A stretch of DNA of 64,000 bases, taken from assembly GCA_018697195.1 (NCBI GenBank), contig CM031857.1:63184069-63248068 (forward strand), written 5' to 3'. The DNA comes from Certhia americana. Its lineage: Eukaryota > Chordata > Aves > Passeriformes > Certhiidae. Below are positions 24,717-37,029 of this stretch, one piece after another (the first letter of the stretch is position 1; every line of letters starts with the position of its first letter). The notes under the pieces are model-generated. The model was not told the DNA's origin. It saw only the letters and a program-made list of their open reading frames with translations, and did not search any database. Position numbers and translations under genes: made by a program.

Positions 24717-24960
24717 AAACCAAAAAAAACCACCACCAACCCAAAAAACCAAAAAAACCTGCAGAGATTTACCAAACTCAAAAAAACCCCCAAAAAGCCC
24801 AAAGAAAACCCAAACCAAAACAAACTACCCACTAAATATACAGAGTTCAGATTTTTAATGCTTTGGTCACTGCGAAACAAATCCAAAGAGATTTTGCTCT
24901 CCCCTCCCCCCAGAATGAAAAAGAAACAAAACAAAGCAAAACCCAAAAACACATGAAAAG
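24652..24960. repeat. Extreme A/C-skewed tract with 33-base A run
   Basis: The run of A at 24682-24714 is the longest homopolymer in the window. From 24652 to about 24830 the plus strand is almost only A and C, with units such as CCAAAAAAAACC and AAAAAACCCCC, and A/C-rich sequence returns at 24896-24955. It encodes nothing plausible. The strand asymmetry is the notable feature. Confidence 0.85.
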
Positions 24961-26159
24961 CACTCCCTAGAAACCAGCTGTTTTCAATCCTGAAATGCTA
25001 CAGGGATTACAGACATGGATAAACATCAGTTGCCAGGGTGCAAATGTAATAGCCTATACATTTGTTCATTTTATATCATAGTTGCAAATTATGTAAGTGC
25101 AATTTCCACTGTATTAAGGAGACAGAGTATTATGCTTCTAGCTTTCAGTCAGGTTTAATAAAGAGAAACCCCTCTACTGAATGAACAGTACCCCTTGGCT
25201 ACTTTTAAAATAATCCATTGAGAATAGTGCAATATTCCATACATTTATTAAAAGTATTATGTTTCCTTAAGGAAATACCCTAAAGCAGCACTGCTCATTT
25301 TTTTCACATATATAGAATAAAAATGCAAATACTCCAAGTTTAGAAGTTGGGCATTCTTGATGGGGTGCTTTGAGGTTTTTTTTGGCCTTCATTATTGACA
25401 ACAGTAAAAAGATTGTTTAAGACTGGCTGTGTCAGAATTTTGGATACCAAGTGTGACAGGCTCTGCAGGTGTACAGTACTTTCCTTATTGATACAAATTG
25501 AATCTGAACATAGCAATTTATTCAGCAAATCAAACCAATCACTGCACTGCAGCTTTCTCTTTCAGCTCTCATTTCCCAACCAAGTACTCTTAACCACTTT
25601 GCTACATTTGCTTTACAGCAAGGTTTCAACTGCTATTAGATGCTGTTTTATTGTCAGAGTATAGGGGTTTAAAAAATTTTAGTCTGTTATGCTGCCATTA
25701 AGTGCTGCGTAATTCACACCTATTCCATACTAGTTGCTTGTCTCCAATCGCACTAACATTAAACACACTTCTCTCCATGCTACCCTAGGAAAAAGCTCGC
25801 TATTGTTATGCCATGCATAGCATCTAAAAAGCTTAAAACTAATTTTTTTTCCTAATAAAATGTAAATATTTGTCCTAAGATCAAGATTATCTCAAATCCT
25901 TCCTTTTAATTATGAATCATACCTTAAAAAGAGGTTCTTTAATGCAATTGTGTTGTATCTTATTTTCCTAAGAGATACTTAAGTTAACCAGTCCTTCAAA
26001 ATAACAAAAAGATTAAAGAATGAAAACTACACCAGATTGCCCAAAAGATAAATTACCAAGAAGGAACCAACTCAGGAAAAGAAGAGTAAGGCAGACAGCT
26101 AAAGTGGGAGAAAACAGTCTTACTGTGTTGAGCCAATATATAACCCTGGATTAATAGTT

Positions 26160-26640
26160 AGCCTTGGCAAGGCTCAAATGTGAAGATGCTCACATCGGGC
26201 AACCCAGACCTGCTGCTTCCAGAGGTTGTTGCTATGGTGACCAGTGACAGTCAGCCAACAGTAAAATGAATTTAGAAAAAATAGTTAGGAAATACTGAAA
26301 GGAAGAAAGAAAAAGGCTAAGAAAACTTTGGTGTTTGCAAGCAGATGCACAGCTCCATTGTTTGCTGCTTGCCCTACTGCAGCGGAGAAATACATCACCA
26401 AAATGGAGTCGAATGTCCACTTTACCTCCATGATAGCTGAAGTATATTCCTGCCTCTATGGGTTTCTAATTGAAAGAAATTATTGTTTCGTTCATGCGAC
26501 AGCTTTTCAGTGACTCGGCAATCCAGCAAATTCAGCTGCCTCTGAAACCTGCATGGAACTGTTAGCTCATTGTTCTCATCTAAACTATTTAGAGGAAGCC
26601 TGGAGTGGCCCATTTCTGTCTTCTGCCTTTAAATCAGCCT
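26160..26640. promoter_or_regulatory. Candidate conserved non-coding element with RFX-like X-box
   Basis: The segment is complex sequence in an AT-rich desert and keeps several CpGs (near 26194, 26382, 26410, 26490 and 26515). GTTGCTATGGTGAC at 26228-26241 is close to the palindromic X-box bound by RFX factors. No long frame spans it and no splice pattern stands out, so a regulatory element is more likely than an exon. This is inference from composition only; an alignment would decide. Confidence 0.35.
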
Positions 26641-26819
26641 GGGGATGGTTCCATCCTGACATGTAAAAGGTTTCAGTGGATGAAGCATTTGTCACTGAAA
26701 CAAAAGGTTTTAGAACTTTACAAATCTAGTGGAAAAGTCACTTTTCTTTTTTTTCAAACAAAGAACTAAGAAGAGACTGGCCATTTTAAAAGCAAAATCT
26801 GCTTCAGAGAAGGCTAGCT

Positions 26820-27130
26820 GAAGCTGCAGTCAGTGGACCATAAATCACAGTGCCCATGCCCAGCTGCGCAGCACTGCATGGAAGAAAAGGTTTCGGATGG
26901 CAATGTCCCTCGGCGATAGCTGCGGATGTGTGTGCCAGAGAGGTAGTTATTGTTGTTTACTTGCTCTGCTATCAATGTGGTATGCTAGAGAGCACACTTT
27001 TAGGAATCAGCATGTGTGCACTGTATTATCTTATCTTGCACAAAACATTGTCCCAGACCCCTGGAAAACTCCTGCTGGAGTACTGTCAGAAAGAGATAAA
27101 AATGAAGTACCACATCTGTTAAAGCTGAAG
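26820..27130. promoter_or_regulatory. Candidate conserved non-coding element, CpG-retaining
   Basis: About 26858-26935 holds five CpGs, including CTCGGCGATAGCTGCGG, in sequence where CpG is otherwise rare. Two overlapping plus-strand frames (90 and 79 codons) cover it but show no known domain or consistent coding pattern. It could be a regulatory element or an unrecognised exon. Its neighbour at 26160 suggests one broader island. Confidence 0.3.
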
Positions 27131-28157
27131 TGCTGAACTAGACTTCCCTACAAGCACCTTTCCTAAGATTGACCGTACACTGTGATCAAGAGGAGGAACA
27201 AGAGAACCTTGTATTCAGTCCTCAAAATCTACACAGTTATCTGTGTGCATGTGTTTTTTACATAGTAAAGGCATGAAGATGGGTAGAGGTAAAAAAAACA
27301 GAGATAGAACAAACATGGAAGAAATTGAAATAGAAAATATAGAGGCAAACATTTACAAAAAAAGATGCTTTTATAGAAATAGAAGGGACAACCACCATTT
27401 AAAAAACTGGCCAACTTTGGCTCCCCTTTCAGCCCTAGGAACATGAGGGTTCAAGCCACTTCACTTGCCCTTCTGAGGTCACAACTGGGGAGAGTCACTT
27501 AGCCGTGCTCTGCTTTGTTTTCTCCATAAGTAAAACAGAAAAATACAGACCAAATCAGCCTTTTAAAAGTGCTTTCACATTTAAAGAAATGAAAAGTGCT
27601 AAGTGAGTGGTAAATGTTGCTTGAGCAGATTAATACTTGGGAGATCAATATACATTATGAGACTGCTCTTATTCATCATATTTCCCACAGCTGAAGGAAT
27701 GCAAGAAATAATAATATAATGATTACAGCTGGTAGAAATGCCCCTAGTGAAGGCTGCCAATTTTTCTTGAACATAGGGGGAGCTGTGTTCTCATTTGCTT
27801 GCACTTCAGTGCAACTTGTACTGTGTGGAATCAAAATTATGCCTTTCATCTGAATCATGCTGTCTCCTTATATCAACGTGTTGATTTAATTTCAATATTT
27901 CAGTGCAATTGTTTTTCTATTTTTTTGGAAAAGGACACAATTTAAACCCAAGTCATTTAGCTACTACTCATAATGAGAATTCTTCTGGTGCATTCTTTGA
28001 AGAGCTTCATGAAGGCTTTGACCTACAACCTGGTATTAAGCAAAGAAAGAGAACTGAGATCACAGAGTTCTGTTTTGCTAGATCCATGAAAACAAGTCCA
28101 AACAGATTTCATCAAGTTACAAGTTTCAAAAGGTTATATGCATTCAAAAAATAGGGC

Positions 28158-28201
28158 TTTTTTTTGGTTTTTTTTTCTTTTTTTCTTTTTTTTTTTTTTT
28201 T
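28158..28201. repeat. T-rich tract with 16-base T run
   Basis: T runs are broken by GG and C, ending in a run of 16 T at 28186-28201. It is a simple low-complexity sequence. Confidence 0.85.
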
Positions 28202-29397
28202 AAGGAAGCAGACTTCAGCTACAAGTATATTAAACTTTCTTACAAGCACAAGCAAGAAAAATAATATTCTAAACATTTGGAGTGCAACCTTGAAAATTCA
28301 AAAATATTTTCAAATTTTAGATTTAAAACACTTGATCACAACCCTGTCCACAATTACTGATAAGAGCTCTAAAGTATATCTAGCTGATTTTTACAGAAAG
28401 AAGCAATTTGGTGGAAGTTCTTGTAGTTTCTTCATATTCAGGAAGGATAGAAGATGTTTTTAATAGGTAAGAAAAACCTATTGTTGAAGAAGTTATTTCT
28501 CACTTTGTAACTGATAATACTCACTGAGATGTTTACTATCCATATAAAAAGCTAGATCATAAAGTACAGTGGAAGACAAAAAGTAAACAGAAATTTTTCA
28601 TGCAAAATCCCTTGTTTATTTATTTCTAATGCACTTGAAGCCACAGGAATAAGATCAGTGGTCTGAAACAATGCCAGAAGCAGGCCCTCAAAGAAGCATA
28701 CCAGTTACTCCAAAGCTCCTCAAACCTGCCATCATCCTTTCTCAGAGGGCTTGTAGAAGACAAGGGTGGACAAAGACGAAGCTGTGGAGATTTTCACACT
28801 GGAGGAATCAGTTCCTCCTTTTACAGATGGCTGCATCACAGTTCTTTTTACCATTCACATCCTCTTTGAGAGTTTCAAGAGAATTGTAAAAGTGTGAGTA
28901 TCTCCAGCACATGTAGAATCACACTTATAAAAAAATTAGGAAAGGAAAGAAAATCCTGTTGCTCAGAATATAAACTTGTTCAGAGAGGACATTAAATTTT
29001 TTCAACATCAACATATCTTCGTTGGTGGGTCATTTTACAACATTTTGTCATTGTTGCACTAGACCTTCTCTGATGTAAATTGTAGCTTAAATTACTAAAA
29101 ATCTTGGCCAAGCCAACATCCTCTGTAATCAAAGCTAGCCTGACACAGAGATAAACAAAACTGCACTCACTTATAAAAGAAAGAAAGAGAAGATAAAGCC
29201 AGCCGCTGAAATAAATATTTTTAGCTCCTAACTGAAATGATATCATGGTGATAATATGTACACTTACAAAGGTAAGAACTTGCTAGTTAGCCACCTGATC
29301 TAAAGCCAGTGTTTTTAAAGTCCAGAAGTAACATTTATACAATACCCACTTCTGGCAATGCCAGGAATAAACATTACTTCTCAATATGAAAAAAAAC

Positions 29398-29431
29398 TTT
29401 TTTTTTTTTTTTTTTTTTTCCTTTTTTTTTT
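29398..29431. repeat. T22-CC-T10 homopolymer
   Basis: A run of 22 T, then CC, then 10 T. It is preceded by A-rich sequence, so the local region can pair with itself as a short A/T hairpin. No retroposon is recognised next to it on the minus strand. Confidence 0.9.
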
Positions 29432-30599
29432 CATTAAATAATGGGAACCTGCTTCTTTTAAGTATCTTTAAAGTATTTGGCACTAGTACTAATGCTTTAC
29501 TGGAAAAATGTCCCTGTTTTCACTTTTAAAGCAAGAACAGCTAGATACCAGTCTTCTAGGAAAATTGGGTTTGCCTTTCCTGAATTCATTACTCATAGAA
29601 GTCCACCTACCACTAAAATAGCTCACATTATGCATGAACATGAGAACAGAAATACTTTTTTACCTGCAGGAGATCTGGCTTTGTCTCAATCCTTATCCAT
29701 TTAAGGAACAATTACATGGGCTAGAAACTTTTGGTTATAGATCTTACCTCTCTTTAGGGGCAAACTAGTGAATCTAAAGTTTGCAACAGGCAGTGAATTC
29801 AAATTGTTATATTCTTAGTATTTCTTCTGGGGGAACTAGATCTTAATAAAAAGGCTTCTGAGAAACTCAGAAAGGCTGTGTCTTCAGTAGGAGTGAAGTG
29901 TAATTTCTGTATACCTGTTAGCTTAAGACAGTAGGAAAATATATGAGTTATCACTTCAGAAAACAGCTCAAATTGACTTTTTTATGTATTTCCTAGTACA
30001 CCCAGAACAGGCATGTTATAAATATTTCCTATATATATTTTTTTTAAAAACTCAATTAATTTAGTAATCTTTCTTTGTTTATTTCTAACTGAAAAGGAAA
30101 CCACACATACACAATATAAAGAAAAAGCAAAGAATCCTGGTAAAACCACAACAAGGAGAAAATTATTTCTCCTTGTGATGTTTTGCTAAGAACAAATAAA
30201 AAGATTTTGGCCAATAAATGTTGTTTGCTTTTTTTTTAATGGAAAATTCTCAATTGTCTTACCTGCAGAATTCTCCACTTAGTTACATGCCTACCAGATT
30301 CTATCTGCATTGATGCTAGGAAGCACAAATGGCCCAGCTTCTAAACCTACTAATCTGACAGTCTGACCCCTAAAAAATCAATGTGGTAATCTATAGCTTG
30401 TTGCCTTTTGCTTTAGCTGTCTGTTGCATGCTTTGATGAATATCTGCCCTGCAGGAAAAACATATGAAAATCACATCATGTGCAACTGGTTTGAACTGTT
30501 GTGCAACCATGGGACACTGAGCCACTCTGGGGAAAAAGTTAAAATGAACTACAGTAGATAAATGTCAGTTTCATGGGTTTTGACATTGCATTATATTAT

Positions 30600-31060
30600 A
30601 TTTAAATTAAAGGGAATGCAATCTTGGTTTCTTCCTGCTCTGAGCCAGCTGGTATTTTTCCTTTCAGAAGATTCTGATAAAATGCACGATCATCCTGTGC
30701 TATGGCTCTCAATTCCTCTTTGGTGAAGACAGCAGGGTTTACATGATAAAATTTTAATGACCATGGCCCTCACGGCAGTGTGAGGTATCAATGCATTTTC
30801 AATAACTCTAGCCATCGTCGAGGACTGGCATCAGGTGACATTCCTACTGCTGAATGCTGCATGTCCTAAAAGGCAGGCAGCGTGGAGATAGGGGCAGCAC
30901 CAAGGAAAGCGCCATTACAATGCAGCAGCCGTACAAATGAAATGGAGATTTATGAATCGCTGCCAGAGAAACTGTATTATGGGCTGTAAATTAAAAAGGG
31001 AGCTTAAAACACAGTGAACTACATGCTAGAGAGGCTGATTTTTAGATTGTCCTGTCTATT
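30600..31060. promoter_or_regulatory. Strong candidate conserved non-coding element
   Basis: This is the most regulatory-looking island in the window. Between about 30685 and 30962 there are eight CpGs (for example CACGATC, CTCACGGC, CATCGTCGAGG, GCGTGG, AAGCGCC, GCCGTAC and AATCGCTG) in a region where CpG is otherwise sparse. Sequence complexity is high and there are no repeats, poly-A runs or long frames. Such texture is typical of vertebrate conserved enhancers in gene deserts. Multiple stops in all frames argue against an exon. No target gene can be named from this sequence. Confidence 0.45.
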
Positions 31061-32421
31061 CAGGTTTAGGCAGCTGTAGAGACCACCTCTTGTTAGGCAA
31101 TCTCAAGCTCTCCATGAAACCCAGACATTCTAGGTTTGAAAAGGCAACTGCCAAAGCTTTTGTAGTTACACAAAATACAGGTACTCCTCAGTTGCTCCAG
31201 CAGGCATTTTACCTGCAGCTTACTATTGTAGTATGGTGACTGGGATGTGGTGGCTTCATTCTCAGATGTAATTCCAATGCCTTCCACAAAGAGACTTTAG
31301 TTTTAATCCTCTGCAAGTCATAGTGCCGTAAAAACTCAAAGGACCACTTTCTTTGGTCTCTGAATTACTGATGCTGTTAATGAATCCATCTTCTCAGATC
31401 TGCCACTGCACACTGGGAATACTTCCACCTGAATCATCAAATCCAAATAATTCAAATTGTTTACTATGTTTTAGTGAGCCTTTTTTCAGAAATTCCTCAG
31501 GGATGAAGGAAAAGAAAAAAACAATTTTGAATTAAAAGAATTAGATCATAAGATGTGAAAAAGTTTTTTAAAACTCACAGGAACAGTACACCTGCCCCAA
31601 AACCTCTATGGTAAAGTGATAAATTTCACACGGCACTATCCCTCTGCCAATGCTTCAAGTAGGATGCCAATACAACCTGTAAGGCTGATCTGAAATATAT
31701 TCAAATATGGTATATCCAGTAACTTGTGTTTTCCCAGAAAAAGAGAAAGGCATAGCATTTCCTCTGATAGACCATGAACCCAACACAATTATTTCCTTTC
31801 CATCCATCTAAACAAAAAGCTGCACATAATAAAACACAAAATAAATGTACTCACCACATATCTCAATTCATCTGAGAGATTCACTCCCTGCATTCTTTAT
31901 AGTATTTTACATTCCTTTGGAAACTGGCTTACACCCTTACAAAAGAGTAATTTGTCTTATCCCTCCTACCCTTAAAAAAAAAAAAATCCCCTTGATTGCC
32001 CTGAAACAGGAAAAAAGAATACAAATTAACTTTCCTTTCTGCTTATTTGTACAATTTAAAATGATAAAATTCACTTCACACTTCAAAACTCTACAAGGAC
32101 ACTTTGCCTCAAGTGAAAGTAGTTCCACATGGACCACTTTGTGCTTGTCTAATGTGTAAATGTGCTGTTTTATGTTGAAGTAAGTTTAAGCAACTATACG
32201 GTGCATATACAGTAACTCAGCTATCACTTGAGCCCCACAAGTGCCATGCCCTAAGGCATGCTACAGGCTGAGATTCACATGGCAAGCAAAGTATTTCCAG
32301 TGGACTATGTGCAGTAGCGCAGCAGAGAACGGAATATATATTCTAGACTTGTCAAAGCAATATGTTCCAGAAAACACAGCGTTTTTTTCTGGAAGGCACA
32401 AGGGTAACACATTGTGAAGTC

Positions 32422-32449
32422 TTTTTTTTTTTTTTTTTTTTTTTTTTTT
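32422..32449. repeat. Poly-T run of 28
   Basis: An uninterrupted run of 28 T, the second longest homopolymer in the window. Confidence 0.92.
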
Positions 32450-32959
32450 GAGTGTTTTGGTCACATTTCAAAGCACACAAAGTTCTACTACAAAGTTCTG
32501 GGTAAGAGATCTGTTCCTTGATTTATTCGCACTTTACCACGAACACTTTCTGTTGGCTTTCCCAGAATAGGAATATTAATGACAGCATACCACCATCTTC
32601 CCACAAGTGGTGAAGCAGTGCTGACAAATCACATATGGGCATGACACTATGAATAAGGCTCCACAAAGACTAGTACCAGGCAGTACATAGCACTACCAAC
32701 ACGCAGTGTAACAATGACAGACTGAACTGCATCTCCTCAAAGAAAAGCAAGGAAACAGCAATTTCCTAGCTTCTGGAGGTGACAAAAAGGTACCAGATCA
32801 TTTCACAGCAGCTGGAACTGATCTTCCCAATGTCTCTTGATTTAGTCACATACAATTGCAATTTCAGTGGTGTGTGCCACTGTACATTTAGGAAAGGGAA
32901 CACAAGTGAAACACTATGTTGTTCGAAGAGGAGTTGCTACCTACTCTTAACCACCATTT

Positions 32960-33230
32960 GCATCAACATCCCTGTCTGTGCCCAGCTCTCCTGCCACTAG
33001 CCCAGACCTTGAGCTGATGCTCAGACTGGTTTCATCCAGCCTCCAGGGAAGGCCTGATGCCCAGGGTTCAGGCTGCTCCTCCACCTTCCATCTGCTCTGC
33101 TCGTGGCTGGGGCAACAGGGATCCTGCTTTGCCCCCCTGAGTGGACAACTCCAGCTGTCAGCCCACGGGAAGCCCCTGTCCCAGATAGCACCCAGGCAGC
33201 AACCAATTCCAGAGTATAAGAGATGGGGTG
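32960..33230. other. GC-richer island of unknown nature
   Basis: The segment is clearly richer in G and C than its surroundings, with C-rich blocks such as TTTGCCCCCCTGAGTGG. Overlapping frames of 134 codons (plus, from 32978) and 113 codons (minus, to 33288) run through it because GC-rich sequence has fewer stops. It ends abruptly near 33230 in AT-rich DNA, which is how an LTR or other inserted element can look. I do not recognise the family. An exon is possible but unsupported. Confidence 0.4.
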
Positions 33231-33622
33231 ACCACAAATATCTATTTAAAAAAGCCAGGAAATGGTCAAGATTTGGGCAATGGACCAAAAAAGCTCTTCT
33301 TACAGTTTATGACAGATTTGTCATATCTAGCTTTGCAAGTCAAACACTTCAGCTTCTAAATGCCCAGAGTAATGCTTGGTAAATCCAAGTGTGATTTTTT
33401 TTTCCTCTTTTACTTTTTAAGAGTTCTGGTTGATTTGTTTCCTGGAGTAAAGCTCCTCACTGAGATGAAGGCTCCTTGTACACAAGCACCTACACCATGC
33501 ATCTGTAATCATACCCTGTAAATGGCATCAGCAAAAGAAAGGAGTGACATTTTTTCCTCTTGATCACATCCGAATAAACAACATTTTAAAGGTTAAATTA
33601 TTCAAATTTTACAGTTACGAGT

Positions 33623-33653
33623 AAAAAAAAAAAAAAAAGAAAAAAAAAAAAAA
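33623..33653. repeat. A16-G-A14 tract
   Basis: Two A runs separated by a single G. No adjacent retroposon is recognised. Confidence 0.9.
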
Positions 33654-34299
33654 GACATCTCTGCTGTACCTTCAGATTTCTTACATCCAATTATTTTGAT
33701 TTTTTTTTATCCTGTTCCAGGCTTCCTGACTACTGCTGCTTAAGGGGCAGAAAAAAATTTGTGTTGTAACTAGAGGCAACTCATTTACTTCCACTGATAG
33801 CTACAGCTCCAAATACAAGTCTTTGAGCTCAACTCGGAGAAGTTAGATGAACTACAAAACAAGTTAGTAAAATGGAAACAGACAACACCTAAATGCATAT
33901 CACAAAGATTGTGCAATAAAAAAGGCCTACTTGGGTGTCAACTTTAACTATTTAAGGTCAGAAAAATGTCAAGGGAAGAAATATGAAATTGTACTTAAAA
34001 AAGGTTTCTGAACAGCTTAAGAAAAAGTGAAAATAAAATTAGCGAATTCAGTTTGAAAAACAGTTTTAGTTGTCATAAATCCCTGCAAACCCATTGTTTT
34101 TTATGCAGCCACAAACTTGATGGAATCATACTGTATCAAAGCAACGAAACAAACCCTGACCTTCAATGGCAGAAGAGACTATGGTGTTCAAAAAGCATCA
34201 TATAATTTTAATATTTTAATGATTGTTCATTTTCTAAGGCTGTTTTTAAATATAAATAAAAAGTAAACCAAAATTAAACAAGGGGGTCTGTGAAGCAGC

Positions 34300-34640
34300 T
34301 TTGTGTAATTGTGCAAGAACTGGACACAAAGATCTCTTTCATTAAAATATTTCCCATTGATCCTTTGCAATTCCTCTGCTTCCCAGAAGCACACCTGCTG
34401 ATTATCTTCCTGCCTCTAGGTTTGATTTTGCATAGATTATCCAAAATCCAGGTTTATGCATGAAAAACTACTGAGATCTGAAAAGCAGCAGAGTATGACA
34501 ATTCCAATCATTCTGTCTATTCCTTTTTGATCAATGAAAACTATGAATTTACATCCAGGCCTTTTAATCCAGATCATTTGTTTACCCCATTTTCTGATGC
34601 TGCTCCTTTTCTAAGGTTGTAACACCATTAGTTCTTCCAT
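34300..34640. promoter_or_regulatory. Weak candidate conserved non-coding element
   Basis: The segment is complex and homopolymer-free, with motifs of homeodomain and POU type such as TTTATGCATGAAAA near 34452 and TTTGATCAATGAAAA near 34527. It has few CpGs, so support is weaker than for 30600 and 47280. The assignment is inference. Confidence 0.2.
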
Positions 34641-37029
34641 GGTTATGAAAAAAAAAATGAAAGGAAACTGGGGAAAAAGATATACCATGCTATGTAAAAT
34701 AACATTATGTCTGAGCTCATAAAAGAAATTCTGACTGAAGAATTTAAAGTTTTTCAAAACTCTTGGTCTTGTTTATACATGTGAAGGTTTGATGTGAAAG
34801 TTAGATGTCAACTGTAAAGAGAAACACCTCTCAAGACAAAAAAATAAACCAAAAAAACTAAAAAAAAAAAACAGACTTCCTGTTGAAACATACCCAATGA
34901 TAACCAACAATTTTCTGATATTGAAGGGAACATCTTGCAAGTGTCTAGCATTTAATATTATCTTATGCCAAACAGTCCTACTTTTTCTTATCATTATATT
35001 TTTGTCATAGGTAAGTGTTTGGTTTCACAAATTTCACATAAAAAAGGAAAGTTACTGGAATAGATGTTCAGTAAGTCTTATTAGAACAACTGCCCTGTTA
35101 TATTTGCATTGCCCATGGGTCCTGAGAAAACATGCTGTTTTGTGAGGACCCATTTGCAATTTATATAACAATTACTCTTTTCATTTGGGATAATCATAGT
35201 TATTAGTAAGCAGATCTATAATAACCCCTTTGTATTTAACTCTGAGCTCTTAGCTAAGGAAAATCTGAGCCTGTAATTTTAAATATTTCTAGATCTATTT
35301 TTTTTTTCTGTATCTATTACTTTTAACCTTGGTCACAAAGTACAAGTAGAGAAAAAAAAAAAAGAAAAAAAGCATTATATGCACAAAAGAATCTTAATGC
35401 AAATTCATAGAGGTTTTTTGCTCCTTGTGATGGTACAGAGGCATAAACCAAGATCTAGTATCTTACTGGATTTGTTAAAAAATGAATAACCCTATTTTAT
35501 GATATTATTCTGTTGATAATAGACAAATGATATTTGAAACACTTCACCATTAAAATGATTCTGGTAGTCTTTGTTTATAACAAAGTAACCTTTATATGCA
35601 TGCAGAATTCTAGCAAATAAGATACAGTATCGATTCTATATAACAAAAGAATGACTTAACTATATCCTCCTAGTGGTGACAGAAAGGGCTTTGAAAATGG
35701 CATCATTATGGAATTGTTCTTAGTTCGTGGGCTTGCAAATGGGGTGGGAAAGAGATTGCTCTTAACCCAGAGACAGTCTAGATATGTCACATGTGAACAA
35801 AAATTGTTGTTTAAATGTCACTCAACACCTGACACAGAAGGGAAAGGCTGACATTAACAAGGATATAGAAGTATATCTTACTTTCAACTAGTTTATTAGT
35901 ATTTTGCATATGCAGAGAGGTTCAAAATTATCTCCTATCCACCTGTCAGTGTTCTCCTATTGAACACTTCATCCATAGCAAGTGGTGGGAGAGATTCATT
36001 TTACTTGCACAGAGTAACATAAAACAAAAGTTCAAAAATCAGGAAAGATTGCAGGACAATTGATTCTTTTTTGTAATGATAGCTTTCTGGCTTTGGCCAG
36101 ACATTCAAATAAAATTGTATATGTGTTTTTAAAATACCAGTACCTGATAAAAGCAAAGTGTGGCACTATACTAGCAGCAGAATATTTTAAGATCTAATGG
36201 GTTTCTGTACTCAGAGATACATTAACCCCATGTGTGAATCACACATTATAGGGAAATAAGGTAAAAAACCTCCTGCAAAAATGTAAAAATGTTAGTAATA
36301 ATAAACAAAATGCAGAAACTCTTTAATGCAAATGAACAAAAAAATAGTGGAGGATGCAAAAATTAAAAGCGGCATAAGGAAAAAACACATGGGAAATTAG
36401 AATATTCCTAAGTGTGATGGAAACCCACAGTTTTCCAGTGAAGATAATTAACAATATTATGTATTTGCCTAGTATATTCTTTGTTTTTCAGATTTCTTAA
36501 AGTCAATGGGTTCTCCCTAAAGGTTCCATAAAAGGGATGAGTTTTGAATAGTTATTTGATTGAAGACAAAAGATGGGGATTTAACTCTGTAGAAGTGTAC
36601 AGAAGTTACAGTGAGATCCAGAATAAAAGCCCAGAAGGAGAAAGTTATTATGGCAAAATAGAGAAAAAGAGATCAGTTACACTGTTATCAAGAGAATTAG
36701 AGAAAATGCAATCTATAAATCAGAAGAACTTTGAAAGATATAATTTTCAGCCCAATATAAGGTCCATTTTCATTAATAGGAGTCTTTTTTTTTTTTTTTA
36801 ATTGACGCCAAGGGATTTCTGATCAGACCATATGCATTTCACCTTGGTGATCGGAAGGCATTTTTAAGTTATGCTAACAGAAACACAGCCCATGTCAAAA
36901 TATAACTCTAAATAATCTAAATTGTGAATTTGTGGTTGCGTTCTCCAGCCCACAGTCCATATTATCCACCAAAGGTTACAGAAAAAGATAAATGAATGCT
37001 CTGAAAACTTTAAAATTAGTATGTACTAA
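34641..37029. other. AT-rich non-coding stretch, no gene seen
   Basis: Unique-looking AT-rich DNA with short A or T runs near 34648, 34860, 35300, 35351 and 36787. The 85-codon frame at 36544 ends in a T run and shows no domain. Confidence 0.55.

Larger units (their letters stand above)
21085..26159. other. AT-rich non-coding stretch with simple repeats
   Basis: No gene is supported. The stretch contains T-rich and C/T-rich tracts at 23202-23342, two (TA)n tracts at 23434-23487 and the strongly A/C-skewed tract at 24652-24960. The other sequence is unique-looking. Overlapping frames near 24635-24956 are purely compositional (poly-lysine one way, poly-phenylalanine the other). Confidence 0.55.
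27131..30599. other. AT-rich non-coding stretch, no gene seen
   Basis: Unique-looking sequence with a T/C-rich tract at 28158-28201 and a T run at 29398-29431. Frames of up to about 99 codons lie here without recognisable features. A 71-codon minus-strand frame near 27229 is hydrophobic only because of A/T-rich composition. Confidence 0.5.
31061..34299. other. Non-coding stretch with a GC-richer island and homopolymers
   Basis: No supported gene. The stretch includes a run of 28 T at 32422-32449, a GC-richer island at 32960-33230 and an A-rich tract at 33623-33653. The rest is unique-looking AT-rich DNA. Confidence 0.5.

Noticed and set aside
24635..24956. Frames of about 100 codons on both strands
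   Set aside because: Poly-lysine/asparagine one way and poly-phenylalanine the other; these are products of the A/C simple tract.
32978..33382. Plus-strand frame of 134 codons
   Set aside because: It spans a GC-richer island and runs on into AT-rich sequence, with an equally long frame on the other strand; better explained by composition or an unknown repeat.
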